Assembly: GCA_001899635.1 (NCBI GenBank)
Contig: MKVQ01000020.1
Location: 160,464-224,463 of the forward strand
Length of the DNA stretch: 64,000 nt
DNA from: Myxococcales bacterium 68-20
GTDB taxonomy: Bacteria; Myxococcota_A; Polyangia; Polyangiales; Polyangiaceae
Direction of reading: 5' to 3'
Both the position numbers and the translations under genes were made by a program. Each line of letters begins with the position of its first letter. The stretch's first letter is position 1. Positions 25,908-34,800 of this stretch are shown here, piece after piece. The notes under the pieces are model-generated. The model was not told where the DNA came from, made no database searches, and worked only from the letters and a program-made list of their open reading frames with translations.

Positions 25908-26783
25908 TCAGGGCGCGAAATCGGCGCGTGCGTCGGCGGGTAGGAGGCCGGCGCTGCGTCCACGCTCGAAGAGCACGTCGATCGCCGTTCGGACGTCGGC
26001 CGGTGCTTCGAGCGTGTCTTCGTTCGCGTACATCGCGAGGTAACGATCGAGCGAGGCCTTGTCGAGGCCGACGTCCGAGCGTGTCTCCGCGGCGAGGAGC
26101 GCACGGCTGACCTCATCGGCGTGATCGGCTGCCCAGCGGATCGACGAGCGGCACACCCGCGAGACGCGCTCGACGAGCTCGGGCCCGAGATCGCGCCGGA
26201 TGGCATTCCCGCCGAGTGGCAGAGGAAGGCCGCCGGTCTCCTGCGCCCACGCTTCTCCGATGTCGACGACCTTCACCGTGCCTTCGCGCTCGTAGAAGAG
26301 GCGCCCCTCGTGGATCAGGAGCGCGGCGTCGATCGTCCCGGCGCGGAGCTCATCGAACGCGCGCGAGTATGGCGCGATCGGCACCACGACGGGCTCGAAG
26401 TCGGGGAGGAGCAGGCGGAGCACGAGATACGCCGTCGTGCGGAGGCCCGGAACGCCGATGCGCTTGCCCGCGAGCGACGCGAGCGACGTCGCCTTCGGCG
26501 CCACGACGACGGGACCATAGCCGCGCCCGACGGACATCCCGTGAGGGAGCAGCAGGTGATCGCGCGCGACGCGCGCGTACTGCGCGATCGACACGGCGAC
26601 CACGTCGAGGTGCGCGGCGCTCTCGTCGGAGGCCGCCTCGGCGCGACGGTTGAGCGTCTCGGTGTCCGCGCGCTCGGCGGTGAATGAGAGGCCTTCGGTG
26701 TCGACCTTGCCCTCGAGCAAGGCCCAGAACATGAAGATGTCGTCGCTGTCGGGCGAGAACGCTAGGCGGAGCGGTCGGTCCAT
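25908..26783 (-). CDS. mqnD: 1,4-dihydroxy-6-naphthoate synthase (futalosine menaquinone pathway)
   Basis: 291 aa. MqnD fold: LAFSPDSDDIFMFWALLEGKV at the start, ADTETLNRRA, DVVAVSIAQYARV, LPHGMSVGRGYGP, GLRTTAYLVLRLLLPDF, then ALLIHEGRLFYEREG and LGGNAIRRDLG. It opens the cyclic dehypoxanthine futalosine to give dihydroxynaphthoate on the way to menaquinone. The ATG at 26783 overlaps the stop of the upstream gene by one base (TGATG), so it is translated with a metallopeptidase-like lipoprotein, an unusual partner. No other mqn gene is in the window. Confidence 0.88.
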   Translation of the reverse strand: MDRPLRLAFSPDSDDIFMFWALLEGKVDTEGLSFTAERADTETLNRRAEAASDESAAHLDVVAVSIAQYARVARDHLLLPHGMSVGRGYGPVVVAPKATSLASLAGKRIGVPGLRTTAYLVLRLLLPDFEPVVVPIAPYSRAFDELRAGTIDAALLIHEGRLFYEREGTVKVVDIGEAWAQETGGLPLPLGGNAIRRDLGPELVERVSRVCRSSIRWAADHADEVSRALLAAETRSDVGLDKASLDRYLAMYANEDTLEAPADVRTAIDVLFERGRSAGLLPADARADFAP

Positions 26784-27847
26784 CACTTGCACTCGAGGTT
26801 GCGGAGGGCGTCGATCTCGGCGGTCAGCTCGGGGGTGCTCACCAGCGCTTCGATCGCCGCGTCGTTGATACCGAGGTTCGTCATCCCCGTTGTCTCGCGC
26901 AGGTAGAACCAGCCGCGGTCCCACACGGAGAGCGTCGCTTGACGCCAGCACGCGTCTTCGCTGAGCAGCTCGTAGGCCGCGGGGTTCTCGGTGCGAGCCA
27001 TCGCAAGATAGCGCTCGATGTACCAGAGAAACGTCAGGATGCCGTCGCGTTCGCTTGCCTTCGATCCGGAATAGGCGTCCTGGAAGGCGAGCGCCGTCGC
27101 GAGCGAGTTCACGTACTGCGCGGCCTCCTCGAGGACGGAGTTGTAGCCCTGGTCTCCGCTGTCGAACTTCGAGTCGGTCGCGTTACCGTCGAGGTAGATC
27201 GGCGCGTACATATCGCAGTCTTTGCCGGCGGTCCCCGAGGCGCACGCCTTCCGCTTCGCGTAGTGCCCATCGCCCTTGATCAGGCTGCGCGCGAACGTCT
27301 TGCCGCCGCGGCTCGTCGTGTCGCCGGTCTTGCACGTGAACTTGAGGTCGGGACGGATGACGAAGGCTGAGCTCTTTCCGCTCGCCTCGCCGAGGTCGTA
27401 GAAGTGGCCGCACTCGTGCACCACCGTCGTCGCCTGGCGGAGGACGGCGTTCGCGCTCGACTTGTCCGAGAGGAAGCGGTCGATGCAGTTGCCTTGCGTC
27501 TGTGCGAGCGAGCTCGAGAGGCCGCCCGCGACGATCGCCTTACCGAGCGGGAAGCGAAGCTCGAGGGCGTCGAGGAGGTAATCGTTCGCGGTGGCGCTGG
27601 AGAAGAGGAGATCGGCGAGGCTCGCCTTCGTCGGGAGGGTCTCGGTGTACTCGTCCTGGGCGCAGCCGGGCTGCTCCGGATTCGCCGGCGGCCCGTCGCT
27701 GCTTCCCGAGCCGTCACCGCTGCCGTTCGGATCCGAGTCGCCGAAGCCCTCGCGCACCTCGGTCGCGCAGCCCGTGCCCGCGATGGCCGATCCGCAGCCG
27801 AGGAGTCCAAGCGCAAGCAACCCTAGAATACGGCTGTGCTTTCCCAT
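26783..27847 (-). CDS. Lipoprotein with zinc-metallopeptidase motif HECGH
   Basis: 354 aa. Lipoprotein signal with LLGC (Cys about 18; a second possible AGTGC nearby). Linker rich in Ser/Gly/Asp to about residue 60. The zincin motif VVHECGHFYD lies near residue 143 and a candidate third ligand is in VLEEAAQYVN (about 240). Several Cys suggest periplasmic disulfides. The rest is helical and belongs to no family I can name. The stop overlaps the mqnD start (TGATG), so it is the first gene of a two-gene unit. A peptidase role is inferred from the motif only. Confidence 0.8.
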   Translation of the reverse strand: MGKHSRILGLLALGLLGCGSAIAGTGCATEVREGFGDSDPNGSGDGSGSSDGPPANPEQPGCAQDEYTETLPTKASLADLLFSSATANDYLLDALELRFPLGKAIVAGGLSSSLAQTQGNCIDRFLSDKSSANAVLRQATTVVHECGHFYDLGEASGKSSAFVIRPDLKFTCKTGDTTSRGGKTFARSLIKGDGHYAKRKACASGTAGKDCDMYAPIYLDGNATDSKFDSGDQGYNSVLEEAAQYVNSLATALAFQDAYSGSKASERDGILTFLWYIERYLAMARTENPAAYELLSEDACWRQATLSVWDRGWFYLRETTGMTNLGINDAAIEALVSTPELTAEIDALRNLECK

Positions 27848-28036
27848 AGCGGGGGCTTCATGGCATGGCTGGGGTGGATTTCAAGGGATCCAGGCTTTCC
27901 GAGACGCAAATGACCCTCGCCGAAGAGGCTCTCCGGAGCCGCCCCCACGGAGGTGCCGAGACGACCTCGGTCGTCCACGAAGCTCATCCGATTCTTCGAG
28001 GTGCGAGGTCTGGCCGAGAGCGCTAGGGTCGGCCCC

Positions 28037-28798
28037 ATGCGGGTCGCAGTACTCGAGAAAAACGGGGGCAAAGGCTGGTTCTTGCTCGAGGGGGATCGCG
28101 CGCGGCGCTTCGACGGCTCGCCGTTCGAGGGCGCACGGCTGGGCTCGATCGAGATCGCTTGGTCGCCGGCCGATCTTCGGGCGCCGGTGAAGCCGTCGAA
28201 GATCGTCTGTGTCGGCCGGAACTACGCGGCCCATGCGAAGGAGCTCGGCAACGAGGTGCCGAAGGAGCCGCTGCTCTTCTTCAAGCCGCCGTCATCGATC
28301 ATCGGTCCGGGCGGCGCCGTGGTGTTGCCGCGCGAGTCCGAGCGCGTCGAGCACGAAGCGGAGCTCGGGGTCGTGATCGGGCGGCGCGTCCGCAAGGTCG
28401 CGCGCGAGCAGGCCTTGGCGGCGGTCTACGGCTACACGTGCGTCTGCGACGTGACCGCGCGCGACCTCCAGAAGAAGGACGGCCAGTGGACGCGCGCGAA
28501 GGGCTTCGACACCTTCTGCCCCACCGGGCCGTGGATCGAGACGGAGCTCGATCCGTCGGACCTCGAGGTGAAGTGCACCGTCGACGGTGCCGTTCGCCAG
28601 CTCGGCCGTACGTCCCAGATGATGTTCGACGTCGCATCGCTCGTCTCGTACGTGAGCGCGGCGATGACCCTCGAGCCGGGCGACCTGATCGTCACCGGTA
28701 CGCCCGAAGGCGTCGGTCCGCTCGCGCCCGGCAATCGCGTGGTCGTCGCGGTCGAGGGCATCGGCGAGCTCGGGATCGGCGTCGTCGGGAGCACGTGA
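28037..28798 (+). CDS. Fumarylacetoacetate hydrolase family protein
   Basis: 253 aa. FAH C-terminal-type fold with the usual motifs: [17 protein letters not shown] (active-site loop), [10 protein letters not shown] (metal ligands Glu/Glu), CDVTARDLQ (Asp ligand), [11 protein letters not shown] and the end motif [12 protein letters not shown]. Members hydrolyse C-C bonds in acylpyruvates or fumarylacetoacetate, or decarboxylate oxaloacetate. The start is the ATG at 28037 after GGGTCGGC. The stop overlaps the GTG start of the next gene (GTGA, 28795-28798), so the two are coupled. The substrate is not clear. Confidence 0.88.
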   Translation: MRVAVLEKNGGKGWFLLEGDRARRFDGSPFEGARLGSIEIAWSPADLRAPVKPSKIVCVGRNYAAHAKELGNEVPKEPLLFFKPPSSIIGPGGAVVLPRESERVEHEAELGVVIGRRVRKVAREQALAAVYGYTCVCDVTARDLQKKDGQWTRAKGFDTFCPTGPWIETELDPSDLEVKCTVDGAVRQLGRTSQMMFDVASLVSYVSAAMTLEPGDLIVTGTPEGVGPLAPGNRVVVAVEGIGELGIGVVGST

Positions 28799-29685
28799 GC
28801 CGGGCGAGGGGGGCCGCGTTCGCGATCGCGGGCCTGCTCGCGATTGTGGGTGTCGTCGTCGCTGTGCGGACCTCGAACGACGCCGCGCCGTGCGGCGACG
28901 GGTTCACGCGAGACGGGCCGCGCTGCTGTCCGGCGAGGACCGCCGCGAGCAAGCGTGGCTCCTGCGCCGTGGAGAGAGGCGCAGCGTGTCCGTCGCCGCT
29001 CGTTCCGACGGATCACGGCTGCGATGCGCCGGAGCACGACGTCGTCGATGTCCCCGCGACGACGGTGATCGTGGGCCCCTCCGATTGGGAGGCCGAAGGC
29101 CGCGTCCCACCGCGCACCGCCGTCGTCGCAAGCTTCGCGATCGATCGCTTCGAGGTCACGGCGGGCCGCGCCTGCGCGCACGTCGAGGGCGCGTCGTTCT
29201 GTGACGTGAGCGATCCGTCGCGCGCCGCGAGCGGTGTGTCTTTCGAGCAGGCGCGTGCGTACTGCAGGGCTCGGGGCGGGAGGCTCCCGACCGACGACGA
29301 ATGGCTCGCGGCGGCGGGAGGCGATCGTCCGCGCCGCTATCCGTGGGGCGATACCGGCGCGGTCTGTCGCCGAGCCGCGTGGGGCCTCGAGTCGGGGCCA
29401 TGCGGAGAAGGCGCGACGGGTCCGGATACGGTCGGCTCGCATCCCGAGGGGGCGACGCCGCTCGGGATCCACGATCTCGCCGGCAACGTGGCCGAGTGGG
29501 TGGAGGCGCCGTGCCCGGAGTCGGGGACCGCGTGCCCGCGTGTCGTGCGCGGCGGAGCTTGGAAGACGCGGCTCGCGACGGAGCTCCGGACGTGGCTGCG
29601 CCGCGAGGCAGCGACCGAGTCGATTCGCGGCGGCGACGCGACCATCGGGTTCCGCTGCGTCTACGATCGGGCGCCGTCGCCCTGA
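28795..29685 (+). CDS. FGE/SUMF1-fold protein without catalytic cysteines, membrane-anchored
   Basis: 296 aa from a GTG start at 28795, overlapping the FAH gene stop as GTGA. One N-terminal hydrophobic helix ([19 protein letters not shown]) anchors it; then a Cys-rich linker ([15 protein letters not shown]) and the formylglycine-enzyme fold with [33 protein letters not shown] and GFRC. In true FGE the segment before GFRC carries two catalytic Cys; here that segment reads [13 protein letters not shown], so sulfatase activation is unlikely. Related folds bind ligands or act in other modifications (EgtB- and PvdO-like). Its link to FAH is by coupling only. Confidence 0.85.
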   Translation: MSRARGAAFAIAGLLAIVGVVVAVRTSNDAAPCGDGFTRDGPRCCPARTAASKRGSCAVERGAACPSPLVPTDHGCDAPEHDVVDVPATTVIVGPSDWEAEGRVPPRTAVVASFAIDRFEVTAGRACAHVEGASFCDVSDPSRAASGVSFEQARAYCRARGGRLPTDDEWLAAAGGDRPRRYPWGDTGAVCRRAAWGLESGPCGEGATGPDTVGSHPEGATPLGIHDLAGNVAEWVEAPCPESGTACPRVVRGGAWKTRLATELRTWLRREAATESIRGGDATIGFRCVYDRAPSP

Positions 29686-29782
29686 GCGGATCCGCCCCGG
29701 CGGCGGACGAGGACAAGATCCGCGCGTCCCACCAAACGATCGGCTTCCTCTCGCCGTGCGGGCGGGTACGCTGGTCCGTCCC

Positions 29783-31018
29783 ATGACATGCGCCGTGCTC
29801 AGCATCGGGACAGAGCTCACACGTGGAGAGCTCGTCAATACCAACGCCTCGTGGCTCGCGACTGGCCTGACGGAGCTCGGGTTCGAGGTCATCGAGCACT
29901 GCACCGTCGATGACGACAAGGGGCGCATCGTGGCCGCGCTCGATCGTCTCGCGCGGGCAGCGAAGGTCATCGTGTGCACCGGCGGTCTCGGGCCGACGAC
30001 GGACGACCTCACGACCGTGGCCGTGGCGGCCGCGCTCGGCGTCGGGATCGAGCGCGACGAGGCTTCGCTCGATCACATCCGGCGTCGCTTCGAGAAGCTC
30101 GGGCGGACGATGAGCGAGTCGAATGCCAAGCAGGCCGACTTCCCCGCGGGCGCGGCGATCCTCCCGAACCCGATCGGCACCGCCCCGGGCTTCGCGGTGG
30201 AGATTCACGGAGCACGAGCGTTCTTCATGCCCGGCGTGCCGCGCGAGATGAAGCGGATGTTCGACGAGCACGTCGTCCCGCGGATCCGCGAGGTCGCTCC
30301 GAACGACAGCCATCAACTCCGCTTCCGCACCTTCGGTCTCCCGGAGAGCGTGGTCGGCGAGAAGCTCGACGGCATCGAGGCCGCCTTCCCGGGCGTGACC
30401 ATCGGCTATCGCGCGCACTTCCCCGAGATCGAGGTGAAGGTCCTCGCCCGAGCCGCCGATCGCTCCGGCGCGGTCGAGCTCGCGGAGCGCGCCGCGAGCG
30501 AAGTGCACGCGCGCCTCGGCGAGGTGATCTACGGCAACGGCGACGACACGTTCGCCGGAGTCGTCGGTCGCGCCCTCCGCACGCGCGGCTGGACCCTCGC
30601 GATCGCCGAGTCGTGCACCGGCGGTCTCGTCGGCCACCTCCTCACGAAGGAGCCGGGCGCGTCCGACTTCCTCCTGCTCGATGCGGTCACCTACGCCAAC
30701 TCGGCGAAGCAGGCCGTCCTCGGCGTCGACGAGGACGCGCTCCGCGGGCACGGCGCGGTGAGCGCCGAGGTGGCGACGCGCATGGCTGACGGCGCGCGCC
30801 GCGTCTCCGGCGCCGACGTCGCGCTCGCGATCACGGGCATCGCCGGACCCACCGGAGGCAGCGAGGCCAAGCCCGTCGGCCTCGTCTACCTCGCGGTCTC
30901 GACCCCGAAGGGCACCGTGGTGAAGGAGCAGACCTTCCCCGGCGAGCGCTACTGGATCCAGACGCTCGCCGCGTACATGGGCCTCGCGATGGTCCGCGCG
31001 GCCTGCAAGAACATCTGA
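29783..31018 (+). CDS. cinA: CinA-family protein (MoaB-like domain plus nicotinamide-nucleotide amidase)
   Basis: 411 aa, the full-length form. N-terminal MoCF/MoaB-like domain (VLSIGTELTRGELVNTNASW, CTGGLGPTTDDLT, FFMPGVPREM) and C-terminal PncC amidase domain (LAIAESCTGGLVGHLLT, SDFLLLDAVTYANSAK, ITGIAGPTGGSEAKPVGLVY). CinA proteins remove deamidated or ribosylated NAD breakdown products and are linked to competence. The start ATG at 29783 begins MTCAVLSIGTE. It begins 97 bases after the FGE-fold gene on the same strand; operon membership is uncertain. Confidence 0.93.
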   Translation: MTCAVLSIGTELTRGELVNTNASWLATGLTELGFEVIEHCTVDDDKGRIVAALDRLARAAKVIVCTGGLGPTTDDLTTVAVAAALGVGIERDEASLDHIRRRFEKLGRTMSESNAKQADFPAGAAILPNPIGTAPGFAVEIHGARAFFMPGVPREMKRMFDEHVVPRIREVAPNDSHQLRFRTFGLPESVVGEKLDGIEAAFPGVTIGYRAHFPEIEVKVLARAADRSGAVELAERAASEVHARLGEVIYGNGDDTFAGVVGRALRTRGWTLAIAESCTGGLVGHLLTKEPGASDFLLLDAVTYANSAKQAVLGVDEDALRGHGAVSAEVATRMADGARRVSGADVALAITGIAGPTGGSEAKPVGLVYLAVSTPKGTVVKEQTFPGERYWIQTLAAYMGLAMVRAACKNI

Positions 31019-31025
31019 GCGCTGC

Positions 31026-32408
31026 TCAGCGCGTCGCGAGGATCTCGTCGGCCCACTTCTTCGCCTGCGCGCAGGTCGAGGTCGACGTCCACGTCGTGTT
31101 CACGGCGCGGGCAGGGCCGGTCGCGAGCACGACGTCGCGATCCTTGCGGGCGAGGATGAACGGGCCGAGGTCCTTGCGCTCGAAGCACACCGCGTCGGGC
31201 GCATCGATCGAAGCCTTCCCCAGCGTCTTCTTCAGGCCGGGCGTGAGCTTCTGCATCGCGCGCTCGGCGAACGGGAGCGCGTCGTAGCGGGAGTGCACCG
31301 CGAACGCGAGCTCGTCGCCCTTCGTGTACACGGCGGAGCGATCACCGCCCCAGCCGGCGGCGGCGCGGCGCGCCTCGGCGGCGTCGACCCACTCCTCGAA
31401 CGCGAGCGCGAAGCCGAGCTCGCCGAAGGTGTCCTCGTCGTCCAGCTTCCAGCCCGCTCCGAGCGCGAGCGCGGAGGGAGCGGGGATCGGAATCGCGGGC
31501 TCGTGGCTCTCCCACTTGTCGACGTGGAGCACCTGCTCGGTCGTGGTCGGCGGCTGCGCCCACGCACGATCGACCATCGCCCATCCGCCCTTCTTACGCA
31601 GGGCGTGTACGAACGAGAGGCCGTCGATGTACGGAGCGACCAGCGTCGTCCGGAGGATGTGCGGCACGCCCTTGATCGAGGCGCCGTTCACGCCGCTCGC
31701 CATCAGCTCGCGGACCATTTCCTCCGGGAGATCGAGGGCGGTACGACCCTGCTCGTGCATGATGAAGTCCATCATCACGCTCGTGGCGTCGCCTTCGGCG
31801 AGGCACGCCAGCGCGAGGGTCTCGTCGCCCTTGCCCGGGCGGTAGGAAGAGCGGGACTTCAGGTCCCAGTTCTGGTCCTGCAGCGCGTGCACGAGCTCGT
31901 GCGCGAGCGTCGCTTCCGCCTCTTTCCCCCGCAGGTCGGCGGCGAGGTACATCGTGCCGTTCTTCGGCTCGTAGAAGCCCTCGAGCTGCGCTTCGAGGAG
32001 CTTCATCATCTCACCGAGGTAGTCGAACGTCGGCGGCGCGAAGCCGAACATCTGGAGGAGCTGACCTTCGCGGCGGAGCGCTTCGGCGGGGTACTCGCGG
32101 AGCGCCTTGTCCTTCACGCGCCCGACGAGCTTGTCGCGTTCGAGCTTCACCCCGGGGACAGGGCGTGACGCCTTCACCCCGCGGATCTCGCTGACGCGCG
32201 CGAGCGTCCGCGCGACGGCCTTCGACTCCTTCGAGGAGAGCGACGCCTCCGCATCGTCCGCGGGGCCGGACGCACCGGCATCGGCCAGGGGCGCCGGCGT
32301 CGAGAGCTCGCTCGTGGCGGCCGTCGGCGGCTTGCCGCCCGAGCAGCCGGCCGTCGCGGCCGCGACCGCGATCGCGCTCGCGACGAGCGCGCCGTGGAGC
32401 CGCGTCAC
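31026..32408 (-). CDS. Lipoprotein with zinc-metallopeptidase motif HELVH
   Basis: 460 aa from a GTG start at 32408 that overlaps the rpe stop (GTGA). Lipoprotein signal ends in ATAGC (Cys about 21), then a Ser/Ala/Asp linker. The motif ATLAHELVHALQDQNW (about residue 170) is a HExxH zinc site; a likely third ligand is in LAEGDATSVMMDF, a spacing like that of small gluzincins. The rest is helical with several conserved Trp. It probably acts in the periplasm or outer membrane. The substrate is unknown. It shares the layout lipobox-linker-HExxH with the protein at 26783 but not the sequence. Confidence 0.82.
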   Translation of the reverse strand: MTRLHGALVASAIAVAAATAGCSGGKPPTAATSELSTPAPLADAGASGPADDAEASLSSKESKAVARTLARVSEIRGVKASRPVPGVKLERDKLVGRVKDKALREYPAEALRREGQLLQMFGFAPPTFDYLGEMMKLLEAQLEGFYEPKNGTMYLAADLRGKEAEATLAHELVHALQDQNWDLKSRSSYRPGKGDETLALACLAEGDATSVMMDFIMHEQGRTALDLPEEMVRELMASGVNGASIKGVPHILRTTLVAPYIDGLSFVHALRKKGGWAMVDRAWAQPPTTTEQVLHVDKWESHEPAIPIPAPSALALGAGWKLDDEDTFGELGFALAFEEWVDAAEARRAAAGWGGDRSAVYTKGDELAFAVHSRYDALPFAERAMQKLTPGLKKTLGKASIDAPDAVCFERKDLGPFILARKDRDVVLATGPARAVNTTWTSTSTCAQAKKWADEILATR

Positions 32409-33064
32409 CGGGAGCTCCGGATCGCCTCGATCGCGCTCTTGTAGTCCTTCGTGTTGAAGACCGCGTTGCCCGCGACGAGCACCCGGGCGCCGGCGGCGAT
32501 CGCGTCCTTCGCGGTCTCCGCGGTGATCCCGCCGTCGATCTCGAGGTCGATCGGCAGGCCGCGCTCGTCGATCATCTTCCGGATCGCGGCCACCTTCGGC
32601 AAGACCTCGCGGATGAGGCTCTGGCCTCCGAAGCCGGGATTGACGCTCATCACGAGGATCTGGTCGGCGACGTCGAGGACGTAGCGGAGGGTGTCCTCGT
32701 TCGTCGACGGGTTCAGCGTGACGCCGGCCCGCTTGCCCAGCGAGCGGATGTGCGTGAGCGTCCGGTGGAGGTGCGTGCACGCCTCGACGTGGACCGTGAT
32801 CGTGTCGGCACCGGCCTCGGCAAACGCATCCACGTAGCGCTCGGGCTCGACGATCATCAGGTGGACGTCGAGCGGGAGCTTGGTCACGCGCCGGAGCGCC
32901 TTCACGACGGGCGGCCCGATCGTGATGTTCGGGACGAAGCGTCCGTCCATCACGTCGACGTGCAGCCAGTCGGCGCCGGCTGCCTCGACTGCCGCGATTT
33001 CCTCGCCGAGACGAGCAAAGTCTGCCGAAAGGATCGAGGGGGCGACGAGGATGCTTTGGTTCAT
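32405..33064 (-). CDS. rpe: Ribulose-phosphate 3-epimerase
   Basis: 219 aa TIM barrel with the family signatures: APSILSADFARLGEE, HVDVMDGRFVPNITIGP, DVHLMI, TVHVEA, GVTLNPST, VMSVNPGFGGQ, EIDGGI and LVAGNAVF. Catalytic Asp residues (in DVMDG and EIDGG) and metal-binding His (DVHLM, HVEA) are present. It interconverts ribulose-5-P and xylulose-5-P in the pentose phosphate or Calvin pathway. Start ATG at 33064. The stop codon overlaps the GTG start of the downstream metallopeptidase-like lipoprotein, an unexpected pairing for a housekeeping enzyme. Confidence 0.95.
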   Translation of the reverse strand: MNQSILVAPSILSADFARLGEEIAAVEAAGADWLHVDVMDGRFVPNITIGPPVVKALRRVTKLPLDVHLMIVEPERYVDAFAEAGADTITVHVEACTHLHRTLTHIRSLGKRAGVTLNPSTNEDTLRYVLDVADQILVMSVNPGFGGQSLIREVLPKVAAIRKMIDERGLPIDLEIDGGITAETAKDAIAAGARVLVAGNAVFNTKDYKSAIEAIRSSR

Positions 33065-33158
33065 GCTTTCTGGACCCGAGGAGGTGATCCGTCGCCTCTT
33101 ACCACACCTAAATGCCTGGCCTTGCACTCGGCGCTCGCTTGCGAAAGTCTAGGCGGGC

Positions 33159-33620
33159 ATGCAGACGCGCAAGATCACCAAGGCTGACTTCGACCAGATC
33201 GTCGAGGTCATCGACCGTTGGTGGGGAGGCCCGATCAGCACGTTCGCTCATCCGATCTTCTTCTATGAGCTCGGAGACAACGCGCTGGTCGTGGAGAAGG
33301 ACGGTCGGCTCATCGGCTTCCTACTCGGGTTCGTCGTCTTCAAGACGCCGAAGACTGGGTACGTCCACCTCGTGGGGATCCATCCCGATTTCCGGCGTCA
33401 GGGCGTCGCCCGCCTCCTCTACGAGAACTTCACCGAGCGCTGTCGCGGGCTCGGCTGCATCCGGATGAAGGCGATCACGACCGCCGGCTACGAAGGCTCG
33501 ATCCGCTTCCACGAGGCGATGGGCTGGAGCGCTGAAGAAGTCGAGGACTACGCCGGCCCGAGCCGCAAGCGCATCGTCTTCACGAAGGACCTCACGCCCA
33601 CGCGCATCGCGCAGGCCTGA
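33159..33620 (+). CDS. GNAT-family N-acetyltransferase
   Basis: 153 aa single GNAT domain. The acetyl-CoA loop is visible as VGIHPDFRRQGVARLLYENF (motif A, the Q/RxxGxG/A type), preceded by strands GRLIGFLLGFVVF and followed by GCIRMKAITTAGYEGSIRFHEAMGW (motif B). The start at 33159 follows a 94-base gap from the divergent rpe gene. Substrate cannot be told. The last codons and the stop lie in a 16-bp direct repeat (33609-33624 and 33632-33647), so the 3' end was duplicated just outside the gene. Confidence 0.9.
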   Translation: MQTRKITKADFDQIVEVIDRWWGGPISTFAHPIFFYELGDNALVVEKDGRLIGFLLGFVVFKTPKTGYVHLVGIHPDFRRQGVARLLYENFTERCRGLGCIRMKAITTAGYEGSIRFHEAMGWSAEEVEDYAGPSRKRIVFTKDLTPTRIAQA

Positions 33621-33647
33621 AGCCAACGCGCGCGCAGGCCTGAAGCC
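33609..33647 (+). repeat. 16-bp direct repeat over the GNAT stop codon
   Basis: GCGCAGGCCTGAAGCC occurs at 33609-33624 and again at 33632-33647. The first copy contains the TGA stop of the GNAT gene. Confidence 0.85.
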
Positions 33648-33886
33648 GCGCGCCGCATGTGCGACGTCCGCGCCATCCGCTTTTCGGGGGCGCGTGACGC
33701 GTACCGGTGTCACGAACATGCGCCGGCTCGCGCGTCTTCCGGGAAGCCCCGGCGCATGCGCGTCCGGCTCGAGCGTCCCATGGCAGTCTCTCGCCTCTGC
33801 GCGTGCACCGCCGATGCTAGACGTGAGATGCTCGTTCCATCCGGCAGCGGAGGGCTCTCCTCGGGCTTCGCCGGCGGCTCCCTTCG

Positions 33887-34744
33887 ATGAAGCGATCGCC
33901 TGCACGGAACACGACCTCCCTCTTCGGCCTGATGGCGCTCACGGCATGCGCGATCGGCGGCCCGTTGATCGCGTGCACCTCCGAGGCGACTCGCGCGCCG
34001 TTCGCCCCGGCGGCGACGGAGGAGACGAGAGAGCCCGACGAGCCGGCGCCCGCCCCGTCGGCGAGCGGGACCCAGGTCACCCCCTCGAAGACCACGTCCG
34101 ACGGGGGCGCCACGACGCCGGACGACGACTGCAAGCGCGCTGCACCGAGCAAGGAGTGTGGAGTCGTCCCGCAATGCGGATGCGCCCCGACGCACACGTG
34201 TGATGTCGTCGATCCGGCGGGCACCGCACGGTGCGTCCTCGCCGGAAACGCGCCGATGGGCCATCCGTGCACTGCCACGGCGGGCTGCGCCCTCGGCCTG
34301 ACGTGCATCTTCGGGACGTGTCACGCGTTCTGCGACGATCCTTCGAAGGCGTGCACGCAGCCGGGCACCGGAGCCTGCTTGCAGGTCGAGACGCAGAGCG
34401 GCTCGGCCGTACCGAACCTCGCGGTCTGTCGCGTCGCGTGTGACCTCCTCGATGCAAATAGCTGCGGTGGAAAAACCAACGCAGGCATCGGCGTCTGTTA
34501 CGTCGACGACAAAGGAAGCACGGATTGTCGGGAGGGCGGCTCGCGGACCGTGGGCCAGACGTGCTCGCCGACGGACGAGTGCGGTCCCGGCCTCGTCTGC
34601 ACGACCTCGAACGGCGACAGCAAATGCCGGCGCTGGTGCCGGGTCGCCCAGGGCACGAGCGACTGCGGAGCGGGCAAGGCCTGCACGGGCTTCACCCCCG
34701 AGGTCAAGGTGGGCTCGGTGGTCTACGGCGTCTGTGCCTTGTAA
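33887..34744 (+). CDS. Cys-rich lipoprotein
   Basis: 285 aa. Signal ends in GPLIAC (Cys about 30), then an Ala/Pro/Glu/Thr linker to about residue 80. The rest holds more than twenty Cys in repeated small modules (PSKECGVVPQCGCAPTHTC, GHPCTATAGCALGLTC, QTCSPTDECGPGLVC), a pattern common in myxobacterial exported proteins and resembling EGF-like or Kazal/Dickkopf-like disulfide modules. No catalytic motif is visible. Start ATG at 33887. It stands alone; the neighbours are a GNAT enzyme and a cNMP-binding protein. Function unknown. Confidence 0.78.
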   Translation: MKRSPARNTTSLFGLMALTACAIGGPLIACTSEATRAPFAPAATEETREPDEPAPAPSASGTQVTPSKTTSDGGATTPDDDCKRAAPSKECGVVPQCGCAPTHTCDVVDPAGTARCVLAGNAPMGHPCTATAGCALGLTCIFGTCHAFCDDPSKACTQPGTGACLQVETQSGSAVPNLAVCRVACDLLDANSCGGKTNAGIGVCYVDDKGSTDCREGGSRTVGQTCSPTDECGPGLVCTTSNGDSKCRRWCRVAQGTSDCGAGKACTGFTPEVKVGSVVYGVCAL

Positions 34745-34800
34745 GCTCGCGTCCGGATCGCTTTACAGGCGGCATAAAGCGCGCGAAGGTCAGAGGTGCG

